Assembly: GCA_964344135.1 (NCBI GenBank)
Contig: CAYFMF010000050.1
Coordinates: 1 to 11,211, forward strand
DNA length: 11,211 nucleotides
DNA from: Thiopontia sp964344135
Lineage (GTDB): Bacteria > Pseudomonadota > Gammaproteobacteria > GCF-002020875
Direction: 5' to 3'
This document shows positions 7,188 through 11,211 of the stretch, piece after piece (the first letter of the stretch is position 1; each line of letters opens with the position of its first letter). A program made the position numbers and the translations under genes. The notes under the pieces were generated by a model. The model was not told the origin of the DNA. It did no database searches and saw only the letters and a list, made by a program, of their open reading frames with translations.

Positions 7188-7301
7188 ATTTCCGCCAACA
7201 GCGGGGATGTTTATTGCGAAAAATCACTGGGCTGGGCCTCTCTCCCGGCAACACCCGGCCAACCACAACTGCTGCGGCTGAGCAGAGGGTTCGATAGCCT
7301 C

Positions 7302-7865
7302 CTAGAGCTTGATGGGATGAACCGTCTGGATGGTGTCCGGCAGCTGTGGCTCAACCGCGTGGCTGGCTCCGATAAAGAGCAGGCCAATCCCCCCCTCAGG
7401 GAGGGTGGCATCGACTCTCGCTGCAATGAACCGGTCCCGTCTCAGGGTGAGATCGGCAAACTGCCTCCTGAGTTCGGCGCTGTCGCCGGACCTTGTCAGC
7501 TGCTGTTGCAGTGAGAGCTCCTCCTGCAGTAGCGCCGGTGACTCCGTCCCGAGAATCGATGCCCCGGATTCACGAAGGGAGCGCAGTAGCTGAAAATTGG
7601 GACTCCCCTGTGCGGCAACCCGGTCGACCACCCCCTGCACTACCTCTTCGGAGTCATCTACCGGAAGACCGTCCTGGTAGAGCTGCACCCGCTCCCAGGG
7701 GAGCTCAACAGCGTCGATCCACCCCCTGATCAACTCCCAGAGCCGTACAATGGAGGGCTCCTCGCACACCCCCTCCCTGCAAAGATCGGCCTGGGTATGG
7801 AGGACAGGGAGAACAATCAGAACACGTCCGGGCGCCTCGCTACCACTGTCACTCTGCCGACTCAT
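7302..7865 (-). CDS. Conserved hypothetical protein, 187 residues, unknown function
   Basis: No family is recognised with certainty. The protein opens, after a short polar tail, with a hydrophobic strand followed by a His/Thr motif (RVLIVLPVLHTQAD, 14-27). The middle has helices with acidic residues (44-145, including GTESP at 106-110), and the C-terminal part has RDRFIAARVDATL followed by a strand and a His (GLLFIGASHAVE, 161-172). This strand-plus-His at both ends recalls the layout of TraB/ChaN-like domains, but that is only a resemblance. There is no signal peptide or membrane segment, so it is probably cytoplasmic. The start at 7865 has AGGGAGAGG just upstream. It is last in a three-gene minus-strand cluster and 51 bases after the secreted-protein gene. 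The gene is likely real: codon use is like its neighbours and the ORF ends cleanly before the AT-rich regulatory region. Confidence 0.75.
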   Translation of the reverse strand: MSRQSDSGSEAPGRVLIVLPVLHTQADLCREGVCEEPSIVRLWELIRGWIDAVELPWERVQLYQDGLPVDDSEEVVQGVVDRVAAQGSPNFQLLRSLRESGASILGTESPALLQEELSLQQQLTRSGDSAELRRQFADLTLRRDRFIAARVDATLPEGGIGLLFIGASHAVEPQLPDTIQTVHPIKL

Positions 7866-7899
7866 CCTCTCCCTGATCCTCTGCTGCTGTCCCCACCTG

Positions 7900-7917
7900 G
7901 AGTGGAACGTTCCACTC
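7900..7917. promoter_or_regulatory. Perfect 18-base palindrome GAGTGGAACGTTCCACTC between two genes
   Basis: It is self-complementary over 18 bases, touches the stop codon of the secreted-protein gene and lies 35 bases before the start of the 187-residue protein gene. No T-run follows in the direction of transcription, so an intrinsic terminator is unlikely. An operator or an mRNA stem that affects processing between the two genes are both possible. Confidence 0.55.
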
Positions 7918-8177
7918 TACTGCTGCCCCCTCTCCCCCACCGGGTAACAGGCTGCACCCCCCTTCTGCTCACCCGCCGCAAAGAAGCAGCGGATATTCCT
8001 GTTCTCCGGTGGTGTCCACTCGTAGACCCGCAGGTTCCAGCCCGATGCCTCAACCAGATATTCACTCTCCGGCTGGATGGTCGGCTGCCCGAGTGTGGTC
8101 ATCTTCTCCCACAACCCGGCATGGGCCGATGTTGAAAACAGTAACAATACTGCGACCATTTTGAAAACTCTGCTCAT
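7917..8177 (-). CDS. Small secreted protein of unknown function
   Basis: From the ATG at 8177 the product is 86 residues. It opens with a signal peptide: MSRVFK, a hydrophobic core MVAVLLLFS and a cleavage site after AHA (about residue 20). The mature protein of about 66 residues begins GLWEK, contains GWNLRVYEWTPPENRN and has two cysteines (in IRCFFA and AACYPVG) that could form a disulfide in the periplasm. The pattern resembles small conserved proteins seen in other gammaproteobacteria, none of known function (from memory). An ATG at 8189 is in frame, but the one at 8177 is preferred because GGAG (8187-8184) stands six bases before it and the signal peptide then has a usual length. It starts 18 bases after the stop of the DUF2797 gene, so the two are probably cotranscribed. 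Confidence 0.75.
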   Translation of the reverse strand: MSRVFKMVAVLLLFSTSAHAGLWEKMTTLGQPTIQPESEYLVEASGWNLRVYEWTPPENRNIRCFFAAGEQKGGAACYPVGERGQQ

Positions 8178-8194
8178 CACTCTCTCCATATTAT

Positions 8195-9016
8195 CTAACT
8201 TTCTACTGTCAACTGATAACCACCAAACTTGCGAATATTGAGGACCCCGCTATCGAGAATCAGGTACTGACCCTTGATTCCCATCAACCTGCCACCCACC
8301 TCTGGCGTCTTGTCAAAATTGAGTGACCTCACCTTGACCGGGTAGTGGTCAACTGGATAGCGGATCTCCACCACCGGCTCCTGCTGCAGCCACTCCACAG
8401 TCCCGTCGCCCTGCTCCCTGACAACAGCAGCAAGCGCACCCTCACACTGCTCAAAGAGGGTGTCGCGCTGCCGCTGTAGATCCACAAACTCTGGATCCCC
8501 CTTCAGCATCCGCTGCCAGCTGGTCTTGTCGGCAACATGAGCCTTCATTGCCACCTCTATCAGCCCGGATGTGAGACGGTCTCCGACTCGAAAGATGGGG
8601 AGCGCCTCTACCGCCCCCTGATCCATCCAGCGGGTCGGGATCTGTGTTCCCCTTGTGATCCCCACCTTGACCCCGGAGCTGTTGGCGAGATAGACGTAGT
8701 GGTCCTGGAGACAGTGTTGCTCACCCCATAGCGGATCGCGACAGGTTCCTTCATGGTAGTGACACTGCTCCGGCTTGATGATGCAGCTGTCACACTGGGG
8801 CAGCGCGCGGAAACAGGGGTAACAGTACCCCTGATTGAAGCTCTTGCTGGTTCTTCTTCCACAGCCGATGCAGTGGATCTCCCCATCATGGTGGAGCGAG
8901 AGGGTTGAGCCGATCAGTGAATTCAGTGGAGCCAGCTCATCCCCAATCGGAAGCGCATACTCCACCACCCCACCCAGTGAGGTTCTCATCTTCTCAATCG
9001 TACCCTGATAACGCAT
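8195..9016 (-). CDS. DUF2797 domain-containing protein with zinc-ribbon-like cysteines
   Basis: This 273-residue protein matches DUF2797 proteins as I recall them: an N-terminal GGVVEYALPIGDELAPLN segment, a Cys cluster (Cys49, 52, 65, 68 in CxxC pairs, then Cys75, 78, 85, 92 and 102) likely to bind zinc, and a middle section from VYLANSSGVKVGIT to RWMDQGA (about 108-135). It has no signal peptide and is probably cytoplasmic. The family's biochemical role is not established. The middle segment resembles the core of GIY-YIG nuclease-like domains (VYL then VGIT, Arg129, Glu154), which would suggest a nucleic-acid role; this is inference. The start at 9016 has GGAG six bases upstream. It is the first gene of the three-gene minus-strand cluster and diverges from the sulfur-globule-like gene across 122 bases. 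Confidence 0.88.
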   Translation of the reverse strand: MRYQGTIEKMRTSLGGVVEYALPIGDELAPLNSLIGSTLSLHHDGEIHCIGCGRRTSKSFNQGYCYPCFRALPQCDSCIIKPEQCHYHEGTCRDPLWGEQHCLQDHYVYLANSSGVKVGITRGTQIPTRWMDQGAVEALPIFRVGDRLTSGLIEVAMKAHVADKTSWQRMLKGDPEFVDLQRQRDTLFEQCEGALAAVVREQGDGTVEWLQQEPVVEIRYPVDHYPVKVRSLNFDKTPEVGGRLMGIKGQYLILDSGVLNIRKFGGYQLTVES

Positions 9017-9138
9017 CCACCACTCCAGGAGGTAATCCCCGAATCCTCCATCATCGGCCTCTATTCGTCGCCGGTTTGTATTCGGTTTGAGATGGTGGTA
9101 GCTTCAACAGAGCAACAACCACCAAAGGAAAATCCATT
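9017..9138. promoter_or_regulatory. Divergent intergenic region
   Basis: These 122 bases separate the DUF2797 gene (minus) from the sulfur-globule-like gene (plus), so promoters for both should lie here. The clearest signal is an AAGGA ribosome-binding site before the plus-strand start at 9139. No convincing -10/-35 pair was found: a TTGTAT, 17-base spacer, TAGCTT combination is weak. Confidence 0.5.
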
Positions 9139-9708
9139 ATGAAGAAGATCAACAAACTTTCAACCGCTCTTCTGGTTGCGGTGGTCTCCACCATCACTGT
9201 CGGCAGCGCCCATGCATTTATCGACCCGAAGGACTGGAAGCCGGACCGCTGGGGAAAATGGGATGAGTGGGAGGGGCCACCCGACATGAAGGAGTGGAAA
9301 AACGAACAGTGGGATGACCTCGACCAATGGGGGCCGGACGGTTGGCAGACCCCGTGGGGCAGCCAGCCATGGCGCGGCAATCGTGGTGGCTGGGGCGGCA
9401 TGCCCTGGGGTGGNNNNNNNNNNNNNNNNNNNNNNNNNNNNNNNNNNNNNNNNNNNNNNNNNNNNNNNNNNNNNNNNNNNNNNNNNNNNNNNNNNNNNNN
9501 NNNNNNNNNNNNNGGCATGCCCTGGGGTGGAAACCGTGGCTGGGGGGGTGGACCCTGGGGCGGAAACCGGGGATACCGTGGACACCACCCTTACGGGCAG
9601 ATGCCACACCACGTTCGTCCGCCTCAACAGCTGCAGCCCGCAGCCCCAGAGAAGGATCGTTATCCAAGACGACCGGCTGCAGAGGAGCCAGCAGCATCTG
9701 CTGAATAG
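9139..9708 (+). CDS. Secreted Gly/Trp/Pro-rich repeat protein, sulfur globule protein-like
   Basis: A signal peptide (about residues 1-26, ending SAHA) is followed by a charged Trp-rich segment with Lys/Asp/Glu-Trp pairs (27-70). A low-complexity repeat region comes next, built on GGMPWG, GGNRG and GGPWGG and interrupted by a 100-N gap, then a Pro/Arg/Glu-rich tail (about 155-189). Export plus Gly/Trp/Pro/Asn repeats resemble the sulfur globule proteins of purple sulfur bacteria, which coat periplasmic sulfur globules; that makes it the best guess, though no diagnostic motif exists. The frame before the gap (GGMPWG) and after it (GMPWGGNRG) agrees, but the true length is unknown because the gap lies in tandem repeats. 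AAGGA stands upstream of ATG 9139. The gene is followed by a strong intrinsic terminator, so it is monocistronic. Confidence 0.7.
   Translation: MKKINKLSTALLVAVVSTITVGSAHAFIDPKDWKPDRWGKWDEWEGPPDMKEWKNEQWDDLDQWGPDGWQTPWGSQPWRGNRGGWGGMPWGXXXXXXXXXXXXXXXXXXXXXXXXXXXXXXXXXXGMPWGGNRGWGGGPWGGNRGYRGHHPYGQMPHHVRPPQQLQPAAPEKDRYPRRPAAEEPAASAE
9397..9569 (+). repeat. Tandem repeats coding for GMPWGG/GGPWGGNRG, partly hidden by gap
   Basis: The 17-base string GGCATGCCCTGGGGTGG occurs directly before the gap (9397-9413) and directly after it (9514-9530). Related Gly/Trp units follow. This is a repeat array that the assembly did not resolve. Confidence 0.85.
9414..9513. other. Assembly gap of exactly 100 N inside the Gly/Trp repeat
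   Basis: A placeholder gap with the same 17-base string on both sides; the real number of repeat units is unknown. Confidence 0.97.
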
Positions 9709-9727
9709 CGCCCAGAGCGCACAACAG

Positions 9728-9757
9728 AAAGGGGGAGAGCAGGCTCTCCCCTTTTCT
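9728..9757 (+). terminator. Intrinsic terminator after the sulfur-globule-like gene
   Basis: GGGGAGAGC (9732-9740) pairs with GCTCTCCCC (9743-9751), and A-rich and T-rich flanks (AAA before, TTTTCTT after) extend it. The GC-rich stem followed by a T-run, 20 bases after the stop codon, is a textbook rho-independent terminator. Confidence 0.9.
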
Positions 9758-9797
9758 TATGAGCCAAACTGGCTCAACACAACGAACTGACCTGCAT

Positions 9798-9849
9798 CGT
9801 CACTCCCGCTCCACACCCTCGCGGGGGCTGGCTCTGCGCGGGGATGACG
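9798..9849. repeat. Imperfect extragenic palindrome, REP-like
   Basis: CGTCACTCCCGC (9798-9809) is nearly the reverse complement of GCGGGGATGACG (9838-9849), with further GC-rich sequence between. The ends resemble the common proteobacterial extragenic repeat starting CGTCATTCCCGC. It appears degenerate, and no second copy is in the window. Confidence 0.55.
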
Positions 9850-9911
9850 GTTTTTCCTGGATCATTGCCAAAATGAGAATTGCTGGCAGTTCTCTATCGA
9901 TTGATTCTGAC

Positions 9912-9920
9912 TGATACAAT
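9912..9920 (+). promoter_or_regulatory. Extended -10 promoter, possibly giving a leaderless mRNA
   Basis: TGATACAAT is an extended -10 element (TGN plus TACAAT, five of six consensus bases). It ends six bases before the ATG at 9927, so transcription would begin at or next to the start codon. The -35 region at 17 bases distance is poor, as often tolerated with an extended -10. Confidence 0.45.
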
Positions 9921-9926
9921 GGAGCA

Positions 9927-10268
9927 ATGATTCAGTTAACCCCCATTCCACCGGGCAGCCTCGACCCCGATTTCAAGGCACACCTCAAGGCCGAGCTGGA
10001 GCAGCTTGCCCATGATCAGCTGCCACTACAGAGGGGGCTTCAGCAGAGCTCTGTAGTCAGCGAGGAGGATCCGTTCACCGCAGTGATACTGCGTGTCGAT
10101 GAGGGGGAGAGCGCCATTGAGATCAAGGCGACCCTCTTCTACTCCGGGATCATCGGTGGCTGCAACTGTGCCGATGATCCAACCCCGCCCAATACCCTGC
10201 AGGAGAGCTGTGAGGTACGGTTTGTGATCGATCGGGCCAGTGGCGGGACCCATGTAGAGCTCTTATAA
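9927..10268 (+). CDS. Conserved hypothetical protein with CNC and Cys motif
   Basis: This 113-residue protein has a helical N-terminal half (about 15-40), then a strand-rich region with FYSGIIGGCNCADDPTPPN and, a little later, ESCEVRF. The three cysteines (CxC plus one about 18 residues on) and the adjacent acidic residues could hold a metal ion, which is inference. I recall similar small proteins in gammaproteobacteria but no assigned function. No signal peptide is present, so it is cytoplasmic. The start has no properly placed Shine-Dalgarno sequence: GGAG stands only two bases before the ATG. This fits the extended -10 element directly upstream and a leaderless transcript. It converges with the phosphatase gene, leaving 22 bases between them. 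Confidence 0.78.
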   Translation: MIQLTPIPPGSLDPDFKAHLKAELEQLAHDQLPLQRGLQQSSVVSEEDPFTAVILRVDEGESAIEIKATLFYSGIIGGCNCADDPTPPNTLQESCEVRFVIDRASGGTHVELL

Positions 10269-10290
10269 AACGGCCCGATCCAGCCCGGAT

Positions 10291-11106
10291 TCAGAGTGGC
10301 GGAACAGCATGGTGGTGCTGTTCAATCCACCCCTCCCACTTCTCAAACAGGGGGCGGTTCAGTGCCGCCTTCGCCACCTTGGGGGCAAGGTCCTGATTGT
10401 AGCCCGACTCCTGCCCGATCCCGTCGGCCAGGGTATAGAGCCCACCCGCCTCGGAGAAGATCAGTCGGCCCGCCGCAAAATCCCACAGCCGCTGCCCACC
10501 ATGCAGATAGAGCTGTAGCCGCCCGGCGGCAAGCCAGCACCAGTCCAGGGCGACACTGCCGATACTGCGCTGTGAACGGTAGGGTGGCCGGATTGCCAGG
10601 TTGCAGCCCAGGTTCGGTGGCAACCGCTTGAGGTCAACCATTGCAACACACTCCGCCAGCTCTGTTGCCGACTCATCCAGCATCAGCCGCTTCCCGTTCA
10701 GCCAGGCACCCTCCCCCGCCTGCGCATGGAAACACTCTCCGCGCACCGGGTCATGGATCACCCCCAGCTTTGTCTCCCCATCCTCCAGATAGGCGAGTGA
10801 GACCGCGAAACAGGGCATTCCCGCGACAAAGTTGGAGGTTCCATCCAGTGGATCGATACACCAGATCCCCCTGCCGGGGTCGGTGAGCAGCGCCTGCTGC
10901 TCCAGCTCTGACATCTCCTCACCAAGAAACGGGATCCCGGGATAGCGTTCTGCCAGGGCTGAGCGAAGATGGTGCTGGAGTGCGATGTCTGCGGCGGTAA
11001 TCAGGCTGCCATCGGGTTTGATGCTGCTCTCGATCTGCTGGTAGAGCGGCATGATCTCCGCCTCGGCAGCATCGATAATCAGCCTCTTGAGGGGTTCAAT
11101 TTCCAT
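10291..11106 (-). CDS. Inositol monophosphatase family protein
   Basis: This 271-residue protein has the motifs of the Mg-dependent, lithium-sensitive phosphatase superfamily (SuhB/CysQ/IMPase). They are GEE (62-64), WCIDPLDGTSNFV (82-94), giving metal ligands Glu63, Asp85 and Asp88, and WDFAAGRLIFSEAGG (208-222) with Asp209. The usual DGTxNF loop has Ser where Asn is common. All catalytic residues are present, so it should hydrolyse a phosphate monoester such as inositol phosphate or 3'-phosphoadenosine phosphate; substrate cannot be told from the sequence. Length is normal for the family. The ATG at 11106 starts 19 bases downstream of the tRNA-Leu 3' end in the same direction, so the two may share a transcript. 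The Shine-Dalgarno sequence is weak. Confidence 0.92.
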   Translation of the reverse strand: MEIEPLKRLIIDAAEAEIMPLYQQIESSIKPDGSLITAADIALQHHLRSALAERYPGIPFLGEEMSELEQQALLTDPGRGIWCIDPLDGTSNFVAGMPCFAVSLAYLEDGETKLGVIHDPVRGECFHAQAGEGAWLNGKRLMLDESATELAECVAMVDLKRLPPNLGCNLAIRPPYRSQRSIGSVALDWCWLAAGRLQLYLHGGQRLWDFAAGRLIFSEAGGLYTLADGIGQESGYNQDLAPKVAKAALNRPLFEKWEGWIEQHHHAVPPL

Positions 11107-11125
11107 CGAAAACGGAGTAAAAAAA

Positions 11126-11210
<85 letters not shown>

Positions 11211-11211
11211 A

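Larger units (their letters stand above)
7045..7215 (-). promoter_or_regulatory. AT-rich dyad-filled region upstream of the regulator operon
   Basis: This stretch lies between the stop of the 187-residue unknown gene (7302) and the regulator start, and is clearly more AT-rich than the genes around it. It holds three dyads (7070-7085, 7093-7163, 7170-7187) and no plausible coding sequence. It is the natural place for the gas vesicle operon promoter. A weak sigma70-like pair can be drawn on the minus strand (TTGCAT, 17 bases, TAAGTT) but matches the consensus at only half the positions. No properly spaced sigma54 -24/-12 element was found. Confidence 0.6.

Noticed and set aside
7900..7917. Intrinsic terminator
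   Set aside because: The stem is perfect but no T-run follows on either strand.
9051..9790. Other-frame and antisense reading frames across the sulfur-globule-like gene
   Set aside because: The frame starting at 9139 has a signal peptide, a ribosome-binding site, matching repeats on both sides of the gap and a terminator; the others are shadows of a GC-rich repeat.

Overview
The window most likely comes from a sulfur-oxidising gammaproteobacterium (inference). The evidence is a secreted Gly/Trp/Pro-rich protein resembling sulfur-globule envelope proteins, a moderately high G+C content, gammaproteobacterial-type conserved proteins (a DUF2797 protein, an inositol monophosphatase family protein) and a tRNA-Leu(UAG) close to the enterobacterial one. 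No gene here fixes the genus. Two runs of exactly 100 N (6912-7011 and 9414-9513) are assembly gaps, and both fall inside tandem repeats.

Left part (1-7046, all on the minus strand, so read right to left): a gas-vesicle accessory and regulatory operon. The order of transcription is an NtrC-type sigma54-dependent response regulator (about 6902 to 5361), a GvpH-like Hsp20 small heat-shock protein (5335-4802), a CDC48/VCP-type double AAA+ ATPase (4755-2467), two consecutive GvpF/GvpL family proteins (2470-1664 and 1658-945), and a PAS-PAS sensor histidine kinase that runs off the left edge (948-1). Spacing is tight, with two 4-base GTGA overlaps, so this is probably one transcript. The response regulator and kinase bracket the assembly genes and may form a cognate two-component pair. 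The structural shell gene gvpA and other gvp genes are not in the window; if present they would lie beyond the left edge or elsewhere.

The start of the regulator gene lies in a tandem array of a 12-base unit. Each unit carries an ATG and a purine-rich stretch before it, and is read in frame as Met-Gly-Glu-Thr. Upstream (7045-7215) is an AT-rich regulatory region packed with dyads: a 16-base inverted repeat, a nested imperfect dyad of about 71 bases and a perfect 18-base palindrome.

Middle part (7302-9016, minus strand): a separate three-gene cluster made of a DUF2797 zinc-ribbon-like protein, a small secreted protein, and a 187-residue protein of unknown function. A perfect 18-base palindrome sits between the last two.

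Right part: the sulfur-globule-like protein gene on the plus strand (9139-9708) with a strong intrinsic terminator, then an imperfect extragenic palindrome, a small plus-strand gene for a Cys-motif protein that may be translated from a leaderless mRNA (9927-10268), an inositol-monophosphatase family gene on the minus strand (11106-10291), and tRNA-Leu(UAG) on the minus strand at the right edge.
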